Source of the DNA: Trileptium ribeirensis | Lineage: Eukaryota > Nematoda > Enoplea > Enoplida > Thoracostomopsidae | Assembly: GCA_030248225.1 (NCBI GenBank) | Contig: JASANE010029130.1 | Location: 87,772 to 151,771 of the forward strand | DNA: 64,000 nucleotides | Direction: 5' to 3' | Part shown: positions 1-12,544 of the stretch, piece after piece | Numbering within the stretch: the stretch's first letter is position 1 | Layout of the letters: the number at the start of each line of letters is the position of its first letter | Notes under the pieces: model-generated | The model's database searches: none | What the model saw: the letters and a program-made list of their open reading frames with translations, nothing else | What the model was told of the DNA's origin: nothing | Program-made: the position numbers and the translations under genes

Positions 1-2823
1 CAATTTTGCGTTTTGTTGTTTACTGGTTGCTGCCCCGAGCAGGCTATCGCTACTGGCAGTAGGGTGCCTACTTTCAACTTTACTCATGCATCACTTAATT
101 TGTAACCTATAAACTTGTTAGTAATGCTTGCTCTCATTGGACAGTTTCCACACTGTATCGGATGGAGAAGGGAATTGTGTACATATTTCAAAATTGGGTA
201 CGGTCAAAGTTTGTGGTTGGTATTCGTCGCAAGGATTCTGTCCATATCACCTTTAGAGTGGGCGTTGTAGCGCACAAAAAAGAACAGCTTAGACGAGGGG
301 TTTAATATAGAGGGACCTTAACTTAAGCATACTATATCGAAATCGGCATAACATTTATTTCCCTTTCGCACATAAAAGTTATTGGCCAAGGATTCCAAAA
401 CTTTCTATAATCGTTGACGCCACTATAATTCGGTTAACATCCACGAAGAAAGTATGGCAGCAGTAACTTGGCACTTTATCATGCAGCTTTTCACGTTACC
501 GACATACCATCGATATTTTGAGTGTGAGCTTTTATGTTGAGTGTGGTGGTAAATTTACCATTTTGATGATCGGCAGTAGCGTGAACATATGATTGTGGGT
601 AGGGAAAGTTGCCGAGGCCTTGAATTGTGTTTGCTAACTGTTAGTGTTCGCGTGCTGCGATGAGTATGCTGTGTAATGATAGGAATTACATACTCTATTG
701 TATTACTTCCAGCTTCACTTGGACTATTAGTTTGAACCAAATCATTATACGCACTCCTATCGATATAACCACCGTGTGGCTTTCACATAACCCTGCCCGT
801 TGGAAAAATTCAGGTGCCGCTACACTATGTGGTTGCAAATTCTGTGTGATCACATTGCAGGTGTAGACATTTTTCAGTAATTAAGGCATTGAGAATCAAC
901 AACGGGATTCAATTTCGCATAAAACTGTGTTTCCTGCTATTTTTCTAACAGACTAACAAGTAATAAGCTAACAGAAAAATTTGATTTTTTCCATTTTCGG
1001 AAAGCTGGGTTTTCCGGTTTGACCTTTTTCGAAAAAACCAATGCTGATTTAGAACAGAAGGCAGTTACCGTTCAATCTAAAAGGCATCTATGCTTTTTTC
1101 TGCGCATTTCGTGGTTATACTTCTGGAGCAATGGCTAAGATTTCGGTATAAGTTTTGAGGGCGACTGCCATCGGATTCAACTTATATTGGTCACAAATCG
1201 GTTCGATTGGTATGTAAAGCTATATATTTGTTGAAAAATGCAAAAATTCTAAATTCTTTGTTACCAAGGTGGGAAAATCGAAAAAAAAATTGTAAATGTC
1301 GCGAAACTGAATACTTTCAGAATTACTCGACTGGTGTAAAAATTATTGATGTATAATGATGGCCTGATTTTTTACCCCCAAGGAGCGGCAACTTAGCTGC
1401 TAACTACAAACGTTTAGGTTTAAGAGACGAATCTGACCAAAATAGAAATCATGAAACTGACTAACTCTTGCCTGATGTGTGTGAAATGCAACTTTTATAT
1501 TTACGTTATAACCACACTAAAGGATATCGGCAAATTACAACGGTTTGTCAGAAGTTTTTATTACGTTGGAAACTACATGTATAATTATATAACTATATAA
1601 TAAACTGGATTTGAACGATCTAAACTGGGTTTGTGTGAGCTTAAATTTCTCATGCGTGGCGGGTGCCACTTTTGACAACGTTTGTATTCGGCAGACGAAA
1701 AAAATTGAAATGGTGTATTCAGAATTGCTATGCATAAACTATGATGTAATGAGACAAATTTGCATATATAGATCCGGTTACGTGTTTATGGAAAGTCAAA
1801 AAATGCGTTATGCTTGATACACATCGAAAATTAGATCTTTTAACCCTATGCTTGAGTTTAACTTTAACTCAGTCTGAGTAAAATTATTCCTTAATCTGAG
1901 TCAAACTTGACGCAATGCATTGTCGTTTCATTGGTTATCCTAAAAGCTTGATAGCGTGTTTTCTATAGGTCATAGTACATTTAATAAGATTCACAATGTA
2001 TTGATAGTAAGGAATATTTAAGATTTCGTAAAACATTTTTCGCTATTATTAGTGGTGCTGATCGGATTTGAAATCCACACAGTCAACCATTTTCGCAGAT
2101 GTAATGCTCACCTTTAATACCAGAAATTATATCAATATTTGAAAAGGAATAGTTTCTTATATATCTGGGAAGTTTTTCATACCTAATAATTGTTAGGAAA
2201 GTATGCTCCGTTATCATAAAAAAGAAAAGTTTGCTTTAATAGGTAGCAAATTTGTACTTGCTAACATAGTTAGGAAATTATTTCCTATTATCAGAGCATA
2301 GTGTAACGTAGCGGAGATTGTGTGTTACAGGGGTGAAAAGTTTTAAATTTCGTCCCTGTGTGTGTGATCGACCACAACGCGGAAACGACTTACCGATTTT
2401 CATGATCTACAATCATTCGACCGTAAGTCTGAAATATATTTGGCACAGTGACATGAAATATCCAGGAAACTTAGCAACGTACGCTAGTACCCCGTCTTAT
2501 CATAAATTAGCACCTTTATTCATGTCGACTCGTGTATGCTTCAACCTCAATATTATAATTCATGCAAAGTACGTATGTTGCTCGCTCAAAGAATTATGAT
2601 TATTTTATAACAATGTTTCGCTCAAATTCATTTCGAAGTGTTAAATATTTGTGCTGGTTCACATGGTTTCTTCTCCCTACATTAAAAGCTAACTTTTTTA
2701 CTTTCACTTATGGATAGTTGCGCTCACAATGTATAGGTTACAATTGATTACTGTCTGAGTTTAGCTACTATATGTCGCTAAAACATTTAATCCGTAGACC
2801 ATGAAAAATTATGGCAAATGCTC
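1..2823. other. Intergenic, no gene seen
   Basis: No open frame here resembles a protein I know, and the short frames look like chance. About 2318-2420 is a dispersed-repeat scrap: it resembles 17560-17660 (GGGGTGAAA, GTGTGTGTGATCG, and a shared ACCGATTTTCATGATCT block). No other structure was identified. Confidence 0.6.
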
Positions 2824-3141
2824 AAGGGCGTAGTCAGGAGGGGGTCTAGACCTTTTTCGGTCGGAAAATTCTTTGGCGTATCGTAAAAAGAAAGGAAGAA
2901 TTGCCTCCGAAATATTGAAGCAAAGGCACTTTTTCAAAAATTCGCCCAATTTATATACAAAAAGTAAATACACATAGATGATTATTTTTGTAAAATCGTC
3001 TGCTGGCGGAGCAGTTGCAGATCATTCTCGTTTCTAGGTAACTGTGAATGTATGAAATAAAATATTTTGTTTTGTTGAGACACCGCTTTTCGCAGACGAC
3101 AATGGAGCTAGACCCTTTTCTAAATCCTGGTTGAGCCTATT
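2824..3141. mobile_element. Possible MITE with imperfect inverted ends
   Basis: The left end reads AGGGCGTAGTCAGGAGGGGG followed by TCTAGACC. The right end, read inverted, gives AGGCTCAACCAGGATTT and then AAAAGGGTCTAGCTCC. The two ends are roughly alike over about 30 bp with gaps. There is no coding capacity and no clear target duplication, so this is a weak call. Confidence 0.35.
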
Positions 3142-5440
3142 CTAATGATAAACGGTGGCTGGAGTTATAATGCAGCAACAGAAAAATTTGATTTATTTAA
3201 AAACGGTATTTAAATATATCTTGTAGCGAGTTACGGGAATGGACGGTATAACACACCCTAGCCCCATTCAATCTACCAGCCATTGAGAAAATTTTAGCCA
3301 AATCTGGTCACCCAATTGCAATTTATAGTTTTATATGTGAAATTCGCATCGATTTGGCATTAAAATTTACAGTTTTGCTAGCGTAATATTTAGTAACGGG
3401 TATTTCAGTGGTTTTCCAGCCGTCATGTGCTGTCACTTTCGTACTTATAACTGGGGAATAAATTAATTGAAAATATGTTGCCAAAGTAAAATTTTGGACC
3501 TAATCGGACAACTATCATCCAAATTACTTTCAGTAAAGACCAGAATTCGCACGGACTTTAGCATTGAATATGGTATCGTTAAATATCTGCTGTCGGGCAA
3601 GCGAACTTTAAGCTCAGCTAATTATGGAAAAAATATATAGCCTTATCTGCCGATCGGTGCATAAGTTAGTGCTATTGCGGTAAAATGTCGCGAATTTTAT
3701 GTAAACCTTCAAAATACTATATAGTTAGGTTGATTTTATTAAACAAGTGTGGAATGTTTTTATTTGTTCCAGTTGCATTGCGCTTGTGTTATGTGACCCC
3801 AATTAAACGCTGAATTTGGGTTATTATAAAATCTATATCTACCTGCTACTGCAACCGATTATTTTATCGAAACGCACTGAGTAAATCGAGCCGGGTTTCC
3901 ACTGCGTACGCTACGGGGAAAATCGTGCAACCTTTTTCGTCTGCCGCTGTCATTCACGACACCTTTTCAGATGGACGGATTTTGACACGAACTTTTAGCT
4001 CGATACGATGTGCTCTTTAGTTGAATGCGAACAGCTTCGAAACTATCTTCCTGGTCAAAGTGGCAAAAACATTTTTAAAGAGTGGTTTGCCATTCTGGCT
4101 AAACGGGTACCAATGTTTCGCAACTGATATATCGCGACGCAGATGTTATGTCGAAAAATGCAAGCCACCATTGAAACCTTCAGCCTTTAGAACTGCCTAT
4201 ATATAGACTATTCATGATGCTCTGTGCACCAATACATATTAAGACGAAAACGCAATACATTTTGGGAATTTGGTTTTTCGACCGTAAAACGCTTGAAAAT
4301 AAATGAAAAGGTGTAATATAGCCAAGTTGGACTGTAGATGGCAAAACCATTGATCGTATTCAGGGTACTTCATAACCTAATAGTAACTCATTGTAATGTA
4401 AAAACAAGCAATAACACGGCGAAATCGGAAAAATCGCAATTTTGTCGACAAATCATAGTCGGGCCCACAATGGCCCAGTAAGTGGTCCCACAAAAAAAGC
4501 CGTGTTCACCAAAGTTGTATACCTCGTTGAGCTGAATCTGGTATTTTTCGATGCGACCGACGACCTTGAAGCCGTTGTAGTGGTCAACCAATTTGTAGAT
4601 CACGATGAGCTAATTTTGTCTCCATTTTTTCGATTCGAAGCCTTTGTCGAGAGATGGCTGCGAAATACTGGTTCCCGTATGTCCATATTTGAGAAAGAAC
4701 ACTTTTTTTTGCCAATTTCACCCGGTAGATGGACTTAGACCGGTTAGCATTCAACTAAAGGGCGCATCGTCATCTCTTTTGCGTTGAAAATAGATTTGTC
4801 GGAATCTGTTCATCGGAAAATAAGTTATGAATGACAGTGACATACAAAAAATATATTTTCGCGATTTTACCCTTTACGCCTTTAGTCGAAACTTCGATCG
4901 CTTCGCACGCTATGTTTCAAACACAATGATCAGGTTATATAGAGCTCAGCATACATATCTGATGAGTTTAGAGTCAATGAACCGGATTTCCCAATATAGT
5001 CTGTCTTCAGTTGTCTGGTTGCGTATTGCGTGCAGGTCATCAAGAATTGCCTATATAGGTTTTTCGGTAGGCACGATGGTTTGGTTATCTAGAGACCTGC
5101 ACAAATACTTGATGCAATGACAGTTGTTTTCGATTGATTAAGGGTCGACCAGGTTTTTAGGGTTTTCAATGTGTTCATGGTTCAAGAGGTTTTAGGGTGG
5201 TATATGCATCAAACGTAGCCTGTTGCAGGTGGTCATACAAAATAATAACTTAAAAGTGAAACTACACTCGCTCCGTTTCACCCTCGTTCGTGAGAAACTA
5301 ATGCAGGTTGTACTTTCGAGTTTTATGACCTAAAACATCTTATTAGCATATTGCAGTTTTATTTCCAAATGCCACAAACAGTGCACTATTCTCAGCGTTG
5401 TTAGAGTACGCTATTCTCAAGAATAGCAACTTTGTAAATT
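3142..5440. other. Intergenic, upstream of ZC3H14
   Basis: No supported gene. About 4440-4740 is open for 98 codons on the plus strand, but its composition resembles a decayed repeat and it matches no family I recognise. About 5260-5300 (GTTTCACCCTCG with flanks) recurs near 47325, so it is another repeat scrap. Any promoter of ZC3H14 should lie here, but no TATA or initiator signal stands out from the AT-rich background. Confidence 0.5.
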
Positions 5441-5445
5441 TTTAG
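5441..5445 (+). promoter_or_regulatory. Candidate 5'UTR splice acceptor of ZC3H14
   Basis: TTTTTAG ends at 5445, 22 nt before the ATG at 5468, in the same form as the coding-exon acceptors in this window. It could be a cis 5'UTR acceptor or a spliced-leader site. This is inference from sequence only. Confidence 0.35.
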
Positions 5446-5467
5446 ACACATATATACATCGCTCGTG

Positions 5468-8400
5468 ATGGAATATCAAGGCGCTGAAATATCTAACAAG
5501 ATAAGAAGTGCGATCAAAGCTAAAATTGCCGAACTTGGAACATACGTCGATCAAGAATTGCCCGACTATGTCATGGTAATGATTGCTAATCGCAAAACGA
5601 AAGAACAAATGACTGAAGATCTTAGTTTGTTTCTTGGCAAAAATGCGGAAAGTTTCACTTCTTGGCTTCACGAAGTCTTAGATCGCTTGCAGTCAATTAG
5701 CTCAACTGCATTAACAAAGGTAGCTGCAGCGTCTAGAATAGCTGCTGCTGCCAAAAAAGACAGCAAGACTGTTTCAGCTTCATCTACGTCCGAAAAAACA
5801 AAACAACATAATCATAAGGACCGAGAAAAGCGAAAATCGAGTCCCGACCAGAAGCATTCTACGGTATCGAATGCAAAGCAGGCAAAACGCAGCAAAATTC
5901 CAGAAAAAAGTTCTGTCGATATCAGTTCCCATAAAGCCAAAAAGCGGTCAAATGTTTCAAAGGTGTCGCCTGCATCACATGAGAATTCACCGGACAATAA
6001 AGTCACTAATAAGCGCAGCCGTATACAGTCTAGTGGTCACACATCTGCAAAATCTAGCGGTGGTGACAACTTCGAGCGTCCTCGGTCGTCTGAAAGGGCT
6101 GTTCGTTCTCGAGAATCACCTCAGACAGCAAATAATACTAGAAGCGGAAGCAGCACACGAAAAATTTCAAAAGAGAAGTATGATGATACAAAATATTCTG
6201 AATCAAATCGAGCCCGGCGAAATGTAATCGATTCGGCTTCTACGGATTCGTCAACAAAGCGTGTTTTTTTAAAGCGTACAGCAGACAATGTGAACAAATC
6301 TCGCAGCGCTAGTAAGCATGGATCTTCGTTTACTAAATCTGGATCTGACATTCGTCACAAGGTTTTAACATCTAGTAAGGCCAGCAGCCGAAAAATGGCT
6401 GGCCAAATATCAGAAAATGTTGCTGAATTATCCGAAGCTAAAGAAGAACGACCTAGTGTATTAAATCGAACGGAAAATACTGATGCTAGTGAAGTGCTGG
6501 AGCTCGATTGCGGAGACGATTTTGATTATAAAGTTCAATCTGGTGGCACTGACTCATATGTAAATTCGTCGCGAGGTGACAGACGTGCAGGTAGTAAAAG
6601 GCGAATGGACGGTTCAACAGGTCAGGTATCTGCCGCTTCTCCGCTGACAAATGTTGTGCGACCGATGGTACGCACAGGAGCTGAAACGGTGACAAATGAC
6701 CACGGCCGATACGTTAATGAATCTAACATTTCTGGCAGGCACAATTTTAGCGGACGAAGCGTTGTGGCACAAGTTATAAATCGCGACAACAATCGTGATG
6801 CCAGCAGTCGTTACCAACAACAGTCTATGGGATCAAGACCGGATGAAGAAGAATATGATCCGTTTTATCCCGCAATTAGTGACACTTCTGCTGCTTCAGT
6901 TGTTCAAATCGGAAGTAGCAAAACAAACAATACACAGTCTAGGAGATCGCTTTTTCTTCATGCTATAAATGAAGCAAGAAATAATCCAGCCAATGTTCGC
7001 GCTCGCCGACCACCTGGGGGAATTGGACAGCCATTTTCAGTTGGTGCTGATCAGCAGTCTGATCTGTTCACTAAGAAAAACAGAAAGCGGATAAGCCTAC
7101 CAGTTGCTTCTCAGCAACAGCAGCAGACCACGGAACGTGATGGTGCTGACACAACTCAGGGATTGTCGTCTTCACGTCTTGTCACTTTGGAGTCGTGCAG
7201 CGGACGTATTCTATATGATGCTGATGGAAATCCATTTATAGTGGTTCCCCAGATTGGTCAGCAGTCCAATATACATGTTGAAGATGATGATGATTCTCTG
7301 TCAACTGATGACGATGTTGATGACGTGTTGCCGGGTCTAAGTGTTGCGGATCAGGCATCGAGAACAGTGTCTCATACTTCTGGCGACGGGAACGGGACTA
7401 CCAGGATTAGTCAGGACGAAACTGATATTGTTGAAGATTTAGAGCAGTTAGAAGTGCTGTTGTTGGCCCAAGAAGAAAATCTCGTAGGCGGCGCTTCTAA
7501 GACGGAAGGAACAATTATTGATAAGCGCCTTATTCGACATCAGGAAGAAACTGCAACGAATCAGGAAGAAATTGTAACGAGACAGCAGCATAAGCCTAAA
7601 CAGAAACAAATAGTTCTTTACCGACCGAGTAGTATCCAGTCTGCGGAACATCAGCCCTCGCACAAGCAGAAACCTTTGGCTATTAAACACAAGCATGAGT
7701 GTTCTGTCAGTGTTTTGGAGCAGTCTGGTCAAGTCGTTCCAGAAAATTCTTCCGAGATTCGTATTGCACCAAAAAATAAAGAAAAACATCATAGTGATAC
7801 ATCTGGAGGCGATACTGCCAGCTCGCTCAATAAGTCATTCACAGAGAATGTGGATTCGAGCGAAGTTACACATGCATCACGAAATCAGAAAAACTATAGT
7901 CATGTAAAAGGGTCCAGAACTATTGAAGCAAATTTATCGGATGCCGTTGACGTAAGAATTGTTGCGAACGAAAGTACTGGTCAGTCGAGCATTAGAAAAA
8001 CGACAAAAAATGTGATCAAGTCGTCTAGGAAACCGTATGCCGAATATGCTCGCGGAAAAAATTTGCAGTCCGTGGACTCTAGTTTATTAACATCGCAGGT
8101 AACTCATCACAATGATGAGCAAGTTTGCCTTGCTGGTGGGGATTCATCAGAATCAGAGTCTGTAGAAGAAATAGTAATATTTCAACAACCGTCGTCCACC
8201 GTTAAACAAGAATCCGACCGAAGTCGTGATTTAAGACAGCGCAAATCCTCTGTGCGGCTCAGTGATGTTAGGGCAACAGAATATTATGGCAGCGCAGGTG
8301 TTGATAATAGTGTCGATGCAAAAGTTGCCCATGCTATTGCTGCTATGGAGCCCGACACGAAAGAGCTCGTATTTATCGACGAAACTACCGGTCGCACTTC

Positions 8401-9784
8401 AAGGGTGGGACCACGGTTTTTTGTTACACTTGACGGGGTGAAGAAAGCGAGACACGATCGAAATCATAGTTCTCACAAGATACATGGTTCGGAGCTCAAG
8501 ACGATAACTAAAACTGCATCACCGAAGAAGTTCTTAAAAATTGTTCACACCGATGGAAATAGCTCGCCGGCGAAATTACATAGCGACGACCCGTGCACTG
8601 AAATTACATCAAGTGCGATGTCGGTAGCGAGCAAGGTTTCTTTGAAACGCACGCTGAGGGCCAGATATGTTCCTCAAATAAATGTCGTTTCGGATGGCAG
8701 AAAAGTCGACACATCTGTGGATTTTGATACCAATTCTGGAATATATTCACAATCGGGCGTGGTTGCAGAAAATATTTCTGTTCTTATACCTGAAAATACG
8801 GCTGTATCTGTGATTTCTGGGACAAAAGAACAACAAACTGTCGGCCTTCTCGAAGAATTAGTACCTGTTGGATCAAACAATGTTTCCCAAAGTATGCATA
8901 TTCAGCATAACAACAATTCTAGTTGTGTTCAATGCGCAGGGACATCTGTTGTGTCGAACATTGTCTGTCCAACTGTAACCAGTGCCGGAGGTGTGACGAC
9001 TACAATAAATCCATTAACAATTTGTGTTGATGATGACAGTGACGAGGAAGCAGAAGGAATTGTTGAAATTAGTAGCGGCGTGACTTCTCATAGAAGCAGC
9101 AGTCCTGGAGTGGTTACGTGTAGTGCTGAAGATGGCGTAGTTCAAGGTAAAATTAACGACACAGGCACCTCTTTACAACGTCAACATGTGTGCTGTGCCA
9201 CCGATATTCCTGTATCTGACGTTCATACTTCATCGAAACAAAAAATTATGGAGCGTTGCCGGTTTTGGCCGAACTGTAAACAGGCTGACGCGTGTTCGTA
9301 CTACCATCCAGTAACACCGTGCAAGTCGTTTCCAAATTGCCGATATAAAGATAAATGTCTTTTCGTACATCCCAATTGTAGATTTGACGCTACTTGCACA
9401 AAGCCTCAATGCCCGTTCATGCACTCGAATAAACAGCAGCAACGCGCTGTTCCTAGCGCAAAATTTCTTTCGGCACAACCCCGTATTATACCTATTGCTC
9501 CGACTATAGTCACTTTCAAACCAGCAGGCTTTGGTGGCGCTACTAATGTACTGTGTCGTTTTGGAGAGCGATGCACGAATGTCTACTGTTCGTTCAAGCA
9601 TCCGTCGGTGACGCCTAAAATGTGTATGTATCAAGGTAATTGTCGTCGTGTTGGCTGTACTTTCGCTCATCCAGCACAGCCATCGAAGGGTGATTCGTCG
9701 GCACGGCTTGGTCCAAGCGATAAGAAAAATAAATTTAAGTGGAATGCTCGTTTGGATCCAATTAGCACTGTTGGAGACGCTTAA
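5468..9784 (+). CDS. ZC3H14: ZC3H14/Nab2-type nuclear poly(A)-binding CCCH zinc-finger protein
   Basis: Single open frame of 1438 codons. The frame is open from a GTG three bases earlier, but the first ATG (5468) gives MEYQGAEISNKIRSAIKAKI, which aligns with the start of animal ZC3H14. Residues 1-80 form the PWI-like N-terminal fold (ELPDYVMVMIANRK, MTEDLSLFLG). Residues 90-1250 are low-complexity and Ser/Lys/Asp-rich, with basic nuclear-signal-like clusters and an acidic DDDDSLSTDDDVDD stretch. Five tandem CCCH fingers follow, with Cys/His at 1264-1280, 1285-1301, 1304-1319, 1363-1378 and 1386-1401 (C-x5-C-x4/5-C-x3-H), the same number as in vertebrate ZC3H14. A short KFKWNARLDP tail resembles the family's C-terminal end. 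Known family role: binds polyadenosine in the nucleus, limits poly(A) tail length, and aids mRNA quality control and export. Oddity: about twice the usual length and uninterrupted by introns over 4.3 kb. Confidence 0.95.
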   Translation: MEYQGAEISNKIRSAIKAKIAELGTYVDQELPDYVMVMIANRKTKEQMTEDLSLFLGKNAESFTSWLHEVLDRLQSISSTALTKVAAASRIAAAAKKDSKTVSASSTSEKTKQHNHKDREKRKSSPDQKHSTVSNAKQAKRSKIPEKSSVDISSHKAKKRSNVSKVSPASHENSPDNKVTNKRSRIQSSGHTSAKSSGGDNFERPRSSERAVRSRESPQTANNTRSGSSTRKISKEKYDDTKYSESNRARRNVIDSASTDSSTKRVFLKRTADNVNKSRSASKHGSSFTKSGSDIRHKVLTSSKASSRKMAGQISENVAELSEAKEERPSVLNRTENTDASEVLELDCGDDFDYKVQSGGTDSYVNSSRGDRRAGSKRRMDGSTGQVSAASPLTNVVRPMVRTGAETVTNDHGRYVNESNISGRHNFSGRSVVAQVINRDNNRDASSRYQQQSMGSRPDEEEYDPFYPAISDTSAASVVQIGSSKTNNTQSRRSLFLHAINEARNNPANVRARRPPGGIGQPFSVGADQQSDLFTKKNRKRISLPVASQQQQQTTERDGADTTQGLSSSRLVTLESCSGRILYDADGNPFIVVPQIGQQSNIHVEDDDDSLSTDDDVDDVLPGLSVADQASRTVSHTSGDGNGTTRISQDETDIVEDLEQLEVLLLAQEENLVGGASKTEGTIIDKRLIRHQEETATNQEEIVTRQQHKPKQKQIVLYRPSSIQSAEHQPSHKQKPLAIKHKHECSVSVLEQSGQVVPENSSEIRIAPKNKEKHHSDTSGGDTASSLNKSFTENVDSSEVTHASRNQKNYSHVKGSRTIEANLSDAVDVRIVANESTGQSSIRKTTKNVIKSSRKPYAEYARGKNLQSVDSSLLTSQVTHHNDEQVCLAGGDSSESESVEEIVIFQQPSSTVKQESDRSRDLRQRKSSVRLSDVRATEYYGSAGVDNSVDAKVAHAIAAMEPDTKELVFIDETTGRTSRVGPRFFVTLDGVKKARHDRNHSSHKIHGSELKTITKTASPKKFLKIVHTDGNSSPAKLHSDDPCTEITSSAMSVASKVSLKRTLRARYVPQINVVSDGRKVDTSVDFDTNSGIYSQSGVVAENISVLIPENTAVSVISGTKEQQTVGLLEELVPVGSNNVSQSMHIQHNNNSSCVQCAGTSVVSNIVCPTVTSAGGVTTTINPLTICVDDDSDEEAEGIVEISSGVTSHRSSSPGVVTCSAEDGVVQGKINDTGTSLQRQHVCCATDIPVSDVHTSSKQKIMERCRFWPNCKQADACSYYHPVTPCKSFPNCRYKDKCLFVHPNCRFDATCTKPQCPFMHSNKQQQRAVPSAKFLSAQPRIIPIAPTIVTFKPAGFGGATNVLCRFGERCTNVYCSFKHPSVTPKMCMYQGNCRRVGCTFAHPAQPSKGDSSARLGPSDKKNKFKWNARLDPISTVGDA

Positions 9785-12536
9785 GCCAGTCTATCATATG
9801 ATGTCTTGTTATGTACATAATAGTTTGTTTCGTTTATTTTTATAATTAACTATAGTTTAATGTACTATAGCGTAGCAGTTTTTATTTTGCATGATATTAC
9901 ACATGCCAAGCTTGACAAAACACCGTCAGAGAGTATTTTCCGTTTTCTCATGGGGAAAACAATGTATTATTTTAGAAATTATGTGGACACCTCGGGTCTG
10001 TTCGGTTGTACACCCCGCCCGGAAATGGTCAATTTTGAAAGTAGAGCGATAAATTTAGGACTATTTAACTTAGCTTGGCGAAATATTTTGGTTTTTTGGT
10101 AACGAAAAATTTGAGGAAATGCTAGATTTTATCTATAGTCGGTTGGTTCAAAAATTAGCTGAATAAGGTCCATGGGTTAAGGAGCTAGCAGCCATTTATC
10201 CTAAAGCATAAACCTAAATCTTGTCTAGCCTTAAGTCGTTAAGCGATAAACTGATCAGCCTGCTTGTGGGATTCAATGTTTTAGTAGTTGTTCGTGAGAA
10301 CCATAAATGACCGCTATTATTTCAATCCCTATTCGGTGGTCGTTCGGAAATCGGGAGTTCTTCCGCATACAGTTTTCATTTGAATAAGTCATATGCAGCA
10401 TTGTCCTCGACGAACTTTCAGTTCCTTTCATATTTTGTTCGGGGTAGCCAACTTGAAAACAAATTTCTAAAACCGTTATAAAATGAATTTTCGCTCGGCT
10501 TCGGCTCCTATTGGATTTACATGTTGAGAGATTTTTTATTCCAGTCAAAAAAATTTAAATCCTGTTCGGTAGTGGTTTTTTTAAAAGGCGACTGTCATTT
10601 TTACCGAGGACTATATTTGTACAAATATAATATAGATATAGATATTTATGCTACGCTTTATGTTACATTCAGTGTGTGTATTATGTATATAAAATACGAA
10701 ACTTCATTAAACCCTGAGAGTATGGCCTCTAAACCAAAAACCGTAACCGTAATACCTACCGTTGGACATGTACTCATACCTCGTTCAGAGGTTTGATTCT
10801 TTTCGAATTGTTTTGATAGAAAATTTTCGAAAATTCGGAATTCATACATGAAAGTTGTTCAATAATGTTTGAGAGTCCGTTGAATTGATAGCCTTTTTAC
10901 AATATACGGCTTCTAATAGAAATGTGCAAGAAATTTTCAGTTATGTCGGATCTAAAATTAATTTTGCGAGCGTTTGAAGACAAAGGAGTGTCCTCTTCGA
11001 AAATCCTAGGATTTCTGGTTTTGTTTTAACTGGTCCTCTGTTTGTTGCTGTACTGAAACATTTCAAGAAGCATAATATTACATTAACATAACTGTTTTAC
11101 ATAATCTATTACGTTTCGGATACTGAGCTTATAGTTTAGTCTTATTCCTTCGCGTGTCGATATGAAAAGAGTATCGAAAAAATTAGCATTGTTATTGAAA
11201 ATAGAAATTATTCTCAAGGTATGACAAAGTTTTATATGTTTCCTTCTGCTACAAATATTTTAATCCAAACTAACTAGTTTCTTCCATTTTCGTTTTGAGC
11301 GTCTTTATTGTTAGATTTTAAATGTCGCGGATTTTACTTATAAGATTGAGTGACGTAAAAACCTGGGAAGGTGGTGTTATATGTTGGCGTCATTTTTGCT
11401 TCAGAAGTGTACGCGCTTTAAGTGTCGGTGCATATCATGTTTTCGCGTATATAGTGTTTATATGTTTTAACGTAGAAAATATGCCTTTGGCAGTTGAAAT
11501 AATTTTACGTCAAACGTCGATAGAGTTTAGATGTACAGTATTTGTGCTAATGATGGAACAAAAAAGTAAAATCGATGCGTTATACTAGAAGTTTTGGTGA
11601 CCTTTAAACTTTAAAAAATAAACAAGTTTTGTTGAGTGATGGATGATTAAATCGCACAGACTAGAAAATTTTCGGTATTCTATTTGTAATTTTGCCGTGT
11701 TGCTTAACTAAGCTTAAGAGTTTAGATGGCTTAGGTGGAATGACAAACATTGGGTTCAATTTAATATGGAATTCAATTTGGTTTTCTGGATATGTCGTCC
11801 GCCTGTAATTTACAATAACTTGTATTCTGTTGGTGATGAAGACTCAACGATATATCCTAGTTGTTGTGCTATAAGTTTACAGTTTATATGTATATTTTTC
11901 TAAAAGAGAAATTATTAACACATTGTGTAATTGAAATTCAAACCCAAAATTGTTTAGAAATATAAATTCGATAGTATATGACAAATTTGAAGCTGGGCCA
12001 TTTTGCCCATCCCTAAATCCTCTAGTGTCCGTGTAAACCATAGAATACCCTAGTGTATATAGAGTTATCGAGATTCATAGGTTGTAGCATTTTAGCGTGC
12101 TTAGAAGCTATTAAAAATAATTATGATTGTATTCAATTAAATTAGCCCTTTTCAGTGTGCCATAAATATCAATTCTGTTCGAAATTGATTGACCTCGCAG
12201 AGAAATTGTGCAGGAGTAATGCCCCTGAACATGACCAATAACGTGGCATAAGCATCGATATTGTATTATAGTTTTTTTAACATAACCAAAGCCGCCATCG
12301 TGCAATAGCTGCCATTGTAGGAATCACAAAATTTTAACGAACCTTGCTTTCCTGTTCTTCTCGCAGAGTGTAAGGAATGTTATGCGATAAAGTATTGATA
12401 GCCGTACCAAAATGACAATTTAGTGTAATTAAATGTAATTTACCGTGTATTACGCAGCGTTAAACCCCCAGTTCTTTTCATTAATACAAAACGACATATT
12501 CAGAGTATCGCTGAACTAAGATTTTTAAGATCAGTA
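9785..12536. other. Intergenic, downstream of ZC3H14
   Basis: AT-rich with no supported gene. An 88-codon ATG frame at 11322-11588 has no recognisable domain and is probably chance. No RNA gene was seen. Confidence 0.5.
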
Positions 12537-12544
12537 CTAAATAC

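Noticed and set aside
9230..9670. 146-codon frame opposite the ZC3H14 zinc fingers
   Set aside because: Shadow frame on the minus strand of a conserved coding exon.
11322..11588. Free-standing 88-codon ATG frame
   Set aside because: No domain, no coding-like composition and no neighbour context. A frame of this length is expected by chance in a 64-kb window.
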